Origin: JAGDXO01 sp964541025
GTDB taxonomy: Archaea > Thermoplasmatota > Thermoplasmata > Thermoplasmatales > GCA-001856825
Direction of reading: 5' to 3'
Assembly (NCBI GenBank): GCA_964541025.1
Contig: CAZIOW010000053.1
Coordinates: forward strand, 1-5,253
DNA length: 5,253 bases
Part shown: positions 1 through 5,253 of the stretch, piece after piece
How positions within the stretch are numbered: the stretch's first letter is position 1
How the letters are laid out: the number at the start of each line of letters is the position of its first letter
Notes under the pieces: generated by a model
Seen by the model: the letters and a program-made list of their open reading frames with translations, nothing else
The model's database searches: none
Told to the model about the DNA's origin: nothing
Position numbers and translations under genes: made by a program

Positions 1-220
1 CGCTCAGTTCCTTAAATTTTTGATTCAGTTCCGAGGGTGTTTTAATATCAAGGATCACAGCCCCTGCTTCCGTTTTATGTGTTATATTCTTAGAACTTAC
101 TTTCAGCACAACGGGGAATTTACCGGTATATTCTGGTGGATCTTTCAATATGACTCCATATGGGAACCTCAGTCCATATTTTCTCAATATGTCCTTTACC
201 TGGAATTCCGGAATTATCAT
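1..220 (-). CDS. acdB: ADP-forming acyl-CoA synthetase, beta subunit (ATP-grasp), partial: N-terminal 73 residues
   Basis: The frame is open from an ATG at 220 down to the left window edge, so only the N-terminus is present. The subunit carries the ATP-grasp fold that exchanges phosphate with ADP in the reaction acyl-CoA + ADP + Pi = acid + CoA + ATP. Seen here: an N-terminal helix with KYGLRFP (residues 15-20 region), the strand FPVVLKVSS (35-43), and HKTEAGAV (48-55). The last matches the HKSDAGGV motif of archaeal AcdB; its His (H48 here) is the beta-subunit phosphohistidine in the family. The start is well supported: GGAGGT lies 7 nt upstream, and the ATG overlaps the alpha stop codon as ATGA. 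The N-terminus is about 20 residues shorter than in Pyrococcus-type beta subunits. Substrate range (acetate, branched or aryl acids) cannot be told. Family assignment is confident; whether the rest of the gene is intact is unknown. Confidence 0.88.
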   Translation of the reverse strand, partial: MIIPEFQVKDILRKYGLRFPYGVILKDPPEYTGKFPVVLKVSSKNITHKTEAGAVILDIKTPSELNQKFKELS

Positions 221-1590
221 TGTTCAAACCTCCTCAGATAGGTGCCTCTCTCATGAAGAACATTTAATGCCCAGACTGCTCGGCTTATGGAGGGAAAAGT
301 TGGTATATCCTTTTTTAGCATTTGTGCAAGCATCCTGTTGGAATAATCCCCTCCTATAAGGCCAAAAATGAAAGGTTTCTTGTAATTCTGGATTCTGGAA
401 GCTATTGACTCAATCAAATTCGGTGTGACATTGTATGTTTGATAGAGGGTGAACACCAAAACTGCGTCTATGTAAGGGAGAGTATCAAGGTAATCCATTA
501 CAGAAATATATTGAGCATCGCTTGCCTCCGCAGTCATATCTATTGGATTATAGGGAGAGCCCAAGGGTGAGAACAACTCTTGCAGTTTTTCCGCATCCTT
601 TTCTTCAATTCTCGGAACCTTGAAGCCAGCTCCCTCTACTAGATCGGAGGCTATTACGCCAACCCCTCCAGCAGATGTAACAATTGCGATATTCTTTCCA
701 TATATGGGCTTGGAAAGGGAAAGTGCAATGGAGGCATCTATGAGTTCTATTTCATTCCTTGCCATTATGATTCCATGCTGCTTGAATATGCCCGATAATG
801 CTGGCCCTGGTTTAAACAGGGAACCTGTATGCAGTTCTGTTGCCCTTGAACCAGATTCGCTTAGTCCCCCTTTCAAAACTACAACCCCCTTATGCCTTGA
901 TATTTCCTTTGCTTCCCTTAAAAACTCCTGAGTATCCGAAATATTTTCCAAATATAATGAAATTGATTTAGTATTCTCATCTCCAGAAATAATTTTCATT
1001 ACTTCCACTTCTTTTAAATCCGCGCTGTTGCCTAGGCTGAAGAATGAGGAAAAACCTACGCCCTGGGTAACAAATTCATCCATACTTAGCAACCCTAGGG
1101 CCCCAGACTGTGAAATGAAAGATATTTTTCCTTGTTCAGGGAATGCGGTTTTACTGGGCTCAGTTAGGGCTGTATTTACTCCCTTACCTGGCAAAATTAC
1201 TCCCACTGAATTTGGTCCTATTACCCTAATACCCGTTTCAGAAGATATCTTCCTGATTCTTGCTTCCAGCTCTTTGCCTTTCTCACCTTTCTCGCCGAAT
1301 CCTCCACTTATTGCTATGGCCAGTTTTGTGCCGATTCTACCCAGATCCTCAATAGATGAAATGGTTTTCTCTGGAGGCAAAGCTATTATTCCTAGATCAG
1401 GGGTTTCTGGAAGTTCATTTAGACTTCTATAACATTTGATTCCAGAAATCTCATCAGCCTTAGGGTGAACAATGAATATCCTCCCCTTAAATGAATTCTT
1501 CATGTTCTTTAAGACAATATTGCCAACCTTACCTTCTTCTCTGGAGGCGCCAAGGATAACCGCAGAATTCACGTCAAAGAGCATTATCAT
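217..1590 (-). CDS. acdA: ADP-forming acyl-CoA synthetase, alpha subunit (acetate--CoA ligase, NDP-forming)
   Basis: Complete 457-residue protein, close to the ~460 residues of archaeal AcdA. With the beta subunit it makes ATP from acyl-CoA, ADP and phosphate in the cytosol, ending sugar or amino-acid breakdown. Domains: CoA-binding Rossmann domain (~5-130; AVILGASREEGKVGN at 10-24, GGFGEKGEKG at 96-105, IGPNSVGVILPG at 124-135); succinyl-CoA-ligase-like domain (~150-290; ISQSGALG at 159-166, SLGNSADL at 185-192); and a third flavodoxin-like domain (~300-450; TSAGGVGV at 305-312, NPIDMT at 348-353). H254 in LHTGSL is the expected phosphohistidine. The start at 1590 overlaps the upstream stop codon as ATGA. 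An in-frame ATG at 1584 is the alternative: it sits 6 nt after GAAGGG, better Shine-Dalgarno spacing, and would remove two residues. The stop overlaps the beta start. Substrate unknown; the acetyl-CoA assignment is only generic. Confidence 0.93.
   Translation of the reverse strand: MIMLFDVNSAVILGASREEGKVGNIVLKNMKNSFKGRIFIVHPKADEISGIKCYRSLNELPETPDLGIIALPPEKTISSIEDLGRIGTKLAIAISGGFGEKGEKGKELEARIRKISSETGIRVIGPNSVGVILPGKGVNTALTEPSKTAFPEQGKISFISQSGALGLLSMDEFVTQGVGFSSFFSLGNSADLKEVEVMKIISGDENTKSISLYLENISDTQEFLREAKEISRHKGVVVLKGGLSESGSRATELHTGSLFKPGPALSGIFKQHGIIMARNEIELIDASIALSLSKPIYGKNIAIVTSAGGVGVIASDLVEGAGFKVPRIEEKDAEKLQELFSPLGSPYNPIDMTAEASDAQYISVMDYLDTLPYIDAVLVFTLYQTYNVTPNLIESIASRIQNYKKPFIFGLIGGDYSNRMLAQMLKKDIPTFPSISRAVWALNVLHERGTYLRRFEQ
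228..233 (-). promoter_or_regulatory. Strong Shine-Dalgarno site for the beta subunit
   Basis: The minus strand reads GGAGGT here, a perfect match to the archaeal 16S rRNA tail, 7 nt before the beta-subunit ATG at 220. It lies inside the last codons of the alpha gene (the RRF codons near its C-terminus). It is the strongest ribosome binding site in the window and fixes the beta start despite the ATGA overlap. Confidence 0.85.
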
Positions 1591-1907
1591 CCCTTCATTA
1601 GTAGCTTCTTTCTCTCCTTGGCTGAGTAACCCGTTACCTCTTCTATGAATTCATTATATTTCTTAATGGCAAGGTTTATGTCCCCATCAGTTCCATTTTT
1701 TGTTTCAACTTCAATTTCCTTGTTTCCCTTGATCCTAATCTTAATTTCATCAATTGGCGGGTACCTTATTATTATAAATTCCCCGGACTCCTCGTAATTT
1801 CCCATGATCTTTTTAGCAGAATCCTTTAAAATTTGTGGTGTGATAGCTTTCTTGCAAGGGTATACTCTCATAACTCCCCATGCCGTTCTGGAAAAAATAT
1901 TTTGCAT
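1587..1907 (-). CDS. Small conserved archaeal protein resembling DUF5611, unknown function
   Basis: 106 residues from the first ATG, with no signal peptide or membrane segment. It is charged, with mixed alpha/beta character: a helix (~26-38), two strands (FIIIRYP at 44-50; EIKIRIKGNKEIEVET at 54-69), then a helix (~78-91) ending in TGYSAKERKK (92-101). That C-terminal motif and the body resemble, from memory, the DUF5611 family of Thermoplasmata and methanogens; I could not confirm this by search. The start is uncertain. The remembered family begins near MRVYPCKKAITP, which would put the start at 1871 (94 residues). That ATG has GGGGAG only 2 nt upstream. The first ATG at 1907 lies about 32 nt from the shared TATA-like sequence. 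The stop overlaps the synthetase alpha start as ATGA, so it is very probably the first gene of that operon. No function is proposed. Confidence 0.75.
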   Translation of the reverse strand: MQNIFSRTAWGVMRVYPCKKAITPQILKDSAKKIMGNYEESGEFIIIRYPPIDEIKIRIKGNKEIEVETKNGTDGDINLAIKKYNEFIEEVTGYSAKERKKLLMKG

Positions 1908-1929
1908 TGCATTCAGGACAACAATTTGT

Positions 1930-1943
1930 GATAATTTTATATA
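1930..1943 (+). promoter_or_regulatory. BRE + TATA box of the thermosome promoter
   Basis: GATAAT (1930-1935) fits the archaeal BRE consensus RNWAAW and abuts TTTATATA (1936-1943), a near-ideal archaeal TATA box for TBP. Taking the TATA centre as 26 nt before the start site predicts transcription from about 1964-1966. The 5' leader before the ATG at 1977 would then be only about 12 nt, just enough to hold the GGTGA ribosome binding site. Confidence 0.75.
1935..1943 (-). promoter_or_regulatory. Possible minus-strand use of the same TATA element
   Basis: Read on the minus strand the element is TATATAAAA. A start site 26 nt away would fall near 1912, giving a 5-nt leader to the ATG at 1907 of the small protein. 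The sequence upstream on this strand is TTCTTC, which does not fit a BRE, so polarity favours the plus strand. A second weak candidate is GCAAAATATTTTTT (1892-1905), which would suit a leaderless start at 1871. No better minus-strand promoter is visible in the 69-nt gap. Confidence 0.25.
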
Positions 1944-1959
1944 GAAGAACGAATTTACG

Positions 1960-1972
1960 TTTCAGGGTGAAA
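1960..1972. repeat. Perfect palindrome over the thermosome start region (TTTCA-GGG-TGAAA)
   Basis: Five-base arms TTTCA (1960-1964) and TGAAA (1968-1972) flank GGG. The element covers the predicted transcription start (~1965) and the GGTGA ribosome binding site. As DNA it could be a small operator. As RNA it could hide the ribosome binding site only if transcription starts upstream of 1960, which the TATA position does not favour. The arms are short and could be chance. Confidence 0.3.
1966..1970 (+). promoter_or_regulatory. Ribosome binding site of the thermosome gene
   Basis: GGTGA pairs with the UCACC core of the archaeal anti-Shine-Dalgarno. It sits 6 nt before the ATG at 1977 and supports that start. 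Confidence 0.75.
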
Positions 1973-1976
1973 ATAG

Positions 1977-3620
1977 ATGTTGTCAGGTCAAATCCCCATA
2001 TTAGTTCTTAAAGAAGGTACAAGCAGAGAAACTGGAAAAGATGCTCAAAGAAATAACATTGAAGCAGCAAAGGCGATTGCAGATACTGTCAAGACCACAC
2101 TTGGTCCAAAAGGAATGGACAAGATGTTGGTCGATTCATTAGGTGATATTACAATTTCCAACGATGGTGCTACCATAATGAAGCAGATGGATGTAGATCA
2201 TCCTGCTGCAAAAATGATAGTGGAAATCGCAAAAAGCCAGGACCAGGAAGTTGGAGACGGTACGACCAGCGCAGTAGTTCTGGCTGGAGAGCTCTTGAAG
2301 CAGGCTGAGGTCCTTCTTGATCAAAATGTTCATCCAACTGTAATTTCAAATGGTTATAAATTAGCAAGCACAAAGGCAATGGAAGTTATTGATAAAGTTG
2401 CAAAGAAGAATGTGACCGATGCCGAATTAAAGAACATTGCCAAAACTGCAATGACAGGGAAAAATGTTGGCGGCGTGGCTGACTATCTTGCTGATATTGC
2501 AGTTCGCGCTGTGAAGGCAATTGCAGAAAAGAGGGATGGAAAAACAGTTGTGGATGTTGATAATATTTTAGTGCAGAAGAAATTCGGCGGCGGAATAACT
2601 GATACACAGCTCATAGAGGGAGTTGTTATTGATAAAGAGAAAGTTCATCCCAGAATGCCTGTTATCGTAAAGAATGCAAAAATTGCTCTTCTAGATTCCG
2701 GTCTTGAAATTAAGAAAACTGAGATAGACGCCAAAGTTCAGATCACGGATCCTTCAAAGATTCAGGCATTCCTTGACCAGGAAGAAGAGACCCTAAGGTC
2801 AATGGTACAGAAGATTAAGTCTGCTGGTGCAAATGTTGTCCTGTCCCAGAAGGGTATAGATGATCTAGCTCAGCACTTCTTAGCCAAAGAGGGCATATAT
2901 GGCGTTAGAAGGGTCAAGAAATCTGATATGGAGAAAATGGCCAGAGCTACAGGAGCCAAAATCATAACAAACCTTGACGACCTTTCAGCAAATGATCTCG
3001 GCTTTGCAGAGGTTGTTGAGGAAAAGAAAATTGGCGACGACAGAATGACATTCATAACCGGTTGCAAGTACCCGAAATCTGTTTCCATTCTCATTAGGGG
3101 CGGAACTCAACATACCATTGATGAAGTTGAGAGGGCACTGCATGATGCACTGAAAGTTGTCGGTGTGACACTGGAAGATGGTGCAGTTGTTCCCGGTGGT
3201 GGAGCTATTGAAGCTGAAATCTCTAAAGAACTAAGAAAGTTTGCACCTACAGTCGGAGGAAGGGAGCAGCTTGCAATTGAGGCATTTGCGGCCGCTGTGG
3301 AAGTAATTCCAAGAACTCTGGCTGAAAATGCAGGAATGGATGCAATAGACACCCTGCTTCAGATAAGGGCCGAGCATGAAAATGGAAAGGTTAACATCGG
3401 TGTAGATGCACTGGAGGGTGTCGTTGGAGACGTCTTTAAGAAAAATGTGATCGAGCCCACCAGAGTGAAAAGGCATGCTCTTGAGAGCGCTACCGAGGTT
3501 GCCACAATGCTCCTGAGGATTGATGATGTGATCGCTGCCAAGAAATCCAAACCAGAAGAGAGGAAAGAAGGACAGGGAGGCATGCCTGGCGGAGAAGGCG
3601 GAATGCCACCTATGATGTAA
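1977..3620 (+). CDS. thsA: Thermosome subunit (group II chaperonin), alpha-type
   Basis: Complete 547-residue subunit, the normal family length. It assembles into double-ring cytosolic chaperonins that fold proteins in an ATP-driven cycle, closing with a built-in helical lid and no GroES. Seen: TTLGPKGMDKMLV (40-52) and NDGATI (62-67) of the nucleotide pocket; GDGTT (93-97); an apical domain (~215-370) with the lid protrusion around 245-275; ERALHDAL (385-392), whose D390 is the expected catalytic aspartate; PGGGAIE (406-412); and GVDALEG (475-481) near the equatorial C-terminal half. The tail (~528-547) is the typical Gly/Met-rich flexible end, GGMPGGEGGMPPMM. The N-terminal string RNNIEAAKAIAD (25-36) resembles the Thermoplasma alpha subunit more than beta. 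A partner beta subunit is presumably encoded elsewhere. The gene has its own BRE/TATA promoter and GGTGA site; the reductase follows after 10 nt, with no terminator visible between them. Confidence 0.97.
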   Translation: MLSGQIPILVLKEGTSRETGKDAQRNNIEAAKAIADTVKTTLGPKGMDKMLVDSLGDITISNDGATIMKQMDVDHPAAKMIVEIAKSQDQEVGDGTTSAVVLAGELLKQAEVLLDQNVHPTVISNGYKLASTKAMEVIDKVAKKNVTDAELKNIAKTAMTGKNVGGVADYLADIAVRAVKAIAEKRDGKTVVDVDNILVQKKFGGGITDTQLIEGVVIDKEKVHPRMPVIVKNAKIALLDSGLEIKKTEIDAKVQITDPSKIQAFLDQEEETLRSMVQKIKSAGANVVLSQKGIDDLAQHFLAKEGIYGVRRVKKSDMEKMARATGAKIITNLDDLSANDLGFAEVVEEKKIGDDRMTFITGCKYPKSVSILIRGGTQHTIDEVERALHDALKVVGVTLEDGAVVPGGGAIEAEISKELRKFAPTVGGREQLAIEAFAAAVEVIPRTLAENAGMDAIDTLLQIRAEHENGKVNIGVDALEGVVGDVFKKNVIEPTRVKRHALESATEVATMLLRIDDVIAAKKSKPEERKEGQGGMPGGEGGMPPMM

Positions 3621-3623
3621 GGT
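3619..3623 (+). promoter_or_regulatory. Ribosome binding site of the reductase gene
   Basis: AAGGT overlaps the thermosome stop codon and lies 7 nt before the ATG at 3631. It favours that ATG over the in-frame ATG at 3643, which has no such site. Its position suggests translation linked to the upstream gene. Confidence 0.55.
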
Positions 3624-3630
3624 AATAAAA

Positions 3631-4590
3631 ATGCAACTAATAATGGGAGAAGGCGGCGAAGATATTGAAAAGAGAGATTATGACCTCATAATTATAGGCG
3701 CAGGTGCTGCCGGCTTATCGGCAGCTGTCTACGCCGTAAGGTCAGGTCTCTCAACCGCTGTTTTGGATGCCAATAAGGCGGGCGGATTAACAGCAGAAGC
3801 ACCCCTAGTGGAGAATTGGCTTGGCATCCCTGCCATTCCAGGGACTGAATTGGCAAATAACTTTGTTGAACATGCAAAACAGTACGCACCAATAATTGAA
3901 TTCTGCAGAGTAAACAAAATAACGAAGAATGGGGATGTGTTTCACTTCGATACAGAAAAAGGGGAATTTACTTCCAAAGCAGTAATGTTTACCACCGGTA
4001 CACAGCACAAACATCTTAACATTCCCGGAGAGCATGAGTATTATGGGAAGGGGTTATCTTACTGCGTTACCTGTGATGGATATCTCTTTAAAAATAAGAA
4101 AGTTGCAGTTATAGGAGGAGGAAACTCCGGAGCCATAGCAGCCATTTATCTTAAAGGGCTGGCAAAGGAAGTCAAGATATTTGAGTTCATGCCTAGATTC
4201 ATGTGTGAAGATGCTTATGTAAAGCAGATACAGGAAATGAAAATAGCATACAATAAGAATGTACAGGTGCTGGAAGTTATTGGAGACGGGAAATCAGTAA
4301 AAGGACTAAAATACAAAGATAGAAACACAGGACAGATCTCCCAAGAAGACTTTGATGGTGTGTTTATTTATGTGGGTCTTCTTCCCCAAACATCATTGGC
4401 AAAGGACTTGGGAGTAAAGCTTGATCAGAAAGATTACATTGTTGCCGATATAAACGGGAGAACTAATGTCCCGGGCGTTTATGCCGCCGGTGATTGTACT
4501 GGAACATTCGCTCAAATCGTAGTAGCCGCAGGCGATGGAGCCAGAGCAGCCAATTCAGTATACCAGGACCTGGTACTGAATAAGAAATGA
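3631..4590 (+). CDS. trxB: Thioredoxin-reductase-like FAD disulfide oxidoreductase with atypical nucleotide site
   Basis: Complete 319-residue low-molecular-weight thioredoxin reductase family protein, which passes electrons via FAD and a cysteine pair to a thioredoxin-like partner in the cytosol. Seen: a ~16-residue charged N-terminal extension; FAD site GAGAAG (23-28); active-site CVTCD (145-149; C145, C148); second Rossmann glycines GGGNSG (162-167); and the C-terminal FAD motif YAAGDC (284-289). Oddity: where NADPH-using enzymes have HRRxxxR, this protein reads EFMPRFM (185-191), so both arginines and the His that bind the 2'-phosphate are missing. The usual final Ala of GGGNSA is Gly. 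The T. acidophilum homologue has the same change and was reported not to use NADPH, so the electron donor here is open. It follows the thermosome gene by 10 nt and overlaps hutI as ATGA. An AhpF-type reductase is unlikely because the N-terminal thioredoxin-fold domains are absent. Confidence 0.94.
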   Translation: MQLIMGEGGEDIEKRDYDLIIIGAGAAGLSAAVYAVRSGLSTAVLDANKAGGLTAEAPLVENWLGIPAIPGTELANNFVEHAKQYAPIIEFCRVNKITKNGDVFHFDTEKGEFTSKAVMFTTGTQHKHLNIPGEHEYYGKGLSYCVTCDGYLFKNKKVAVIGGGNSGAIAAIYLKGLAKEVKIFEFMPRFMCEDAYVKQIQEMKIAYNKNVQVLEVIGDGKSVKGLKYKDRNTGQISQEDFDGVFIYVGLLPQTSLAKDLGVKLDQKDYIVADINGRTNVPGVYAAGDCTGTFAQIVVAAGDGARAANSVYQDLVLNKK

Positions 4591-5253
4591 TTTTAAAAAA
4601 TTTGAATATTCTAACTCCGGGATCTAACCAGCCAATTGCGGTTGGTGATGATCCCGATATTAAGATTTTTAGGGATGTTAGCATTGAAATTGATAATGGA
4701 AAAATAAAGAGAATTTTCAAATCTGGTTATGAAGAAGGAATGGATTTAGGAGGCAGGTGGATAATACCCGGTTTCGTTGATTCCCATACTCACGCCATAT
4801 TCTGCGGAGATAGAGCTGATGAAATTGATCTCAGAAAAACACTTGGATATGAAGAAGTGCTCAGGAGAGGGGGAGGAATTTACAGCACTGTTGACAAAAC
4901 TAGAAATTGCAGCGAAGAGAGACTCTATCAGGAGACAAAGGAAAGAATTGAAAAAATGCTTATTAATGGAACTGTATCAATTGAAGTCAAGACTGGATAT
5001 GGATTGAACATTGAAACAGAGGAAAAAATGATCAGAGTTGCCCATAGACTTAAAAAAGAGAAATTTGATCTTTCAATAACACTACTGGCGCACGTCCCAG
5101 AACGCAATCAAAAGGAGGAGGAATTTTTAACTACCTTTATTCAAATGATGAGGAAATTCAAGGGAATGTACGACTATGTGGATGTCTTCTGTGATTCGGG
5201 TGCCTTTAGTCCATATTTCTTAATTTCGGTACTAGAAGAGGCAAAGAAATTGA
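4587..5253 (+). CDS. hutI: Imidazolonepropionase (histidine degradation), partial: N-terminal 222 residues
   Basis: The frame is open to the right edge. About 222 of the usual ~400-420 residues are present. HutI is a cytosolic metal-dependent amidohydrolase that hydrolyses 4-imidazolone-5-propanoate to N-formimino-L-glutamate, the third step of histidine breakdown. Seen: the N-terminal beta domain (~1-58); the metal-binding VDSHTH (64-69; H67 and H69); GDRADE (74-79); GGGIYSTV (95-102), the HutI substrate-loop signature; VSIEVKTGYGLNIETE (130-145); LLAHVPE (166-172), whose H169 is probably the substrate-contacting His; and DVFCDSGAFS (199-208). The remaining metal ligands lie beyond the window. 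The AHxVP segment is one or two residues shorter than the common GAHAVP form. The ATG overlaps the reductase stop as ATGA and has no good ribosome binding site, so translation is probably coupled. The HutI signatures rule out a generic hydantoinase or dihydroorotase. Confidence 0.92.
   Translation, partial: MILKNLNILTPGSNQPIAVGDDPDIKIFRDVSIEIDNGKIKRIFKSGYEEGMDLGGRWIIPGFVDSHTHAIFCGDRADEIDLRKTLGYEEVLRRGGGIYSTVDKTRNCSEERLYQETKERIEKMLINGTVSIEVKTGYGLNIETEEKMIRVAHRLKKEKFDLSITLLAHVPERNQKEEEFLTTFIQMMRKFKGMYDYVDVFCDSGAFSPYFLISVLEEAKKL

Noticed and set aside
20..359. Plus-strand open frames at the left edge
   Set aside because: The minus strand encodes a clear ATP-grasp beta subunit and the alpha C-terminus here; the plus frames are Phe/Trp-rich shadows without motifs.
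620..1432. Two plus-strand open frames (620-931 and 1028-1432) antisense to the synthetase alpha gene
   Set aside because: They lie wholly inside a gene with full family motifs on the other strand, are Pro/Ser-rich in the way antisense translations are, and have no promoter, ribosome binding site or recognisable motif.
1948..1961. Inverted repeat AACG-N6-CGTT between TATA box and start site
   Set aside because: Arms of four bases are expected by chance in AT-rich sequence and it overlaps the better palindrome at 1960-1972.
2139..3583. Several minus-strand open frames within the thermosome gene
   Set aside because: All are short, lack motifs and sit opposite highly conserved chaperonin sequence, so they are coding-strand shadows.
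3618..3631. Possible terminator or promoter between the thermosome and reductase genes
   Set aside because: The gap is only 10 nt, with no T-run, hairpin or TATA-like element at a proper distance.
4463..4720. Minus-strand 85-residue frame across the trxB/hutI junction
   Set aside because: It crosses two well-supported genes and shows no family features.
4777..5007. Plus-strand open frame of 76 residues in another frame near the right end
   Set aside because: The frame starting at 4587 carries consecutive HutI signatures through this region, so this is an out-of-frame shadow and not evidence of a frameshift.

Overview
The window reads as chromosomal DNA from an archaeon of the Thermoplasmatales/Thermoplasmata type. 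Its thermosome subunit looks like the Thermoplasma alpha subunit. Its thioredoxin reductase has the same unusual pyridine-nucleotide region as the Thermoplasma acidophilum enzyme. An ADP-forming acyl-CoA synthetase and a BRE/TATA promoter are also archaeal hallmarks. The assignment rests on remembered family sequences, not on a search. I see no mobile element, CRISPR array, tRNA or rRNA, and no sign of recent transfer.

The layout is two divergent gene strings around a 69-nt intergenic region (1908-1976). The left string is on the minus strand. It starts with a small conserved protein resembling DUF5611 (1587-1907), followed by the alpha subunit (217-1590) and the beta subunit (1-220, cut by the window edge) of an ADP-forming acyl-CoA synthetase. 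Both junctions are ATGA stop/start overlaps, so the three genes are almost certainly one operon. The synthetase converts an acyl-CoA plus ADP and phosphate to the free acid plus ATP and CoA, which is archaeal substrate-level phosphorylation.

The right string is on the plus strand. A clear BRE+TATA promoter (1930-1943) and a GGTGA ribosome binding site precede a complete thermosome (group II chaperonin) subunit (1977-3620). Ten bases later comes a thioredoxin-reductase-like flavoprotein (3631-4590). This overlaps by ATGA with imidazolonepropionase HutI of histidine degradation (4587 to the window end, about the first half of the gene). The spacing suggests co-transcription. Chaperonin and disulfide reductase make biological sense together; HutI may simply be carried along.

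No stretch above 300 bases lacks a gene. No wholly new system is evident. The points most worth a second look are: the reductase has lost the NADPH-binding HRRxxxR motif; a small uncharacterised protein is translationally tied to the acyl-CoA synthetase; a palindrome covers the predicted thermosome transcription start and ribosome binding site; and the chaperonin, reductase and HutI genes are arranged as one string.
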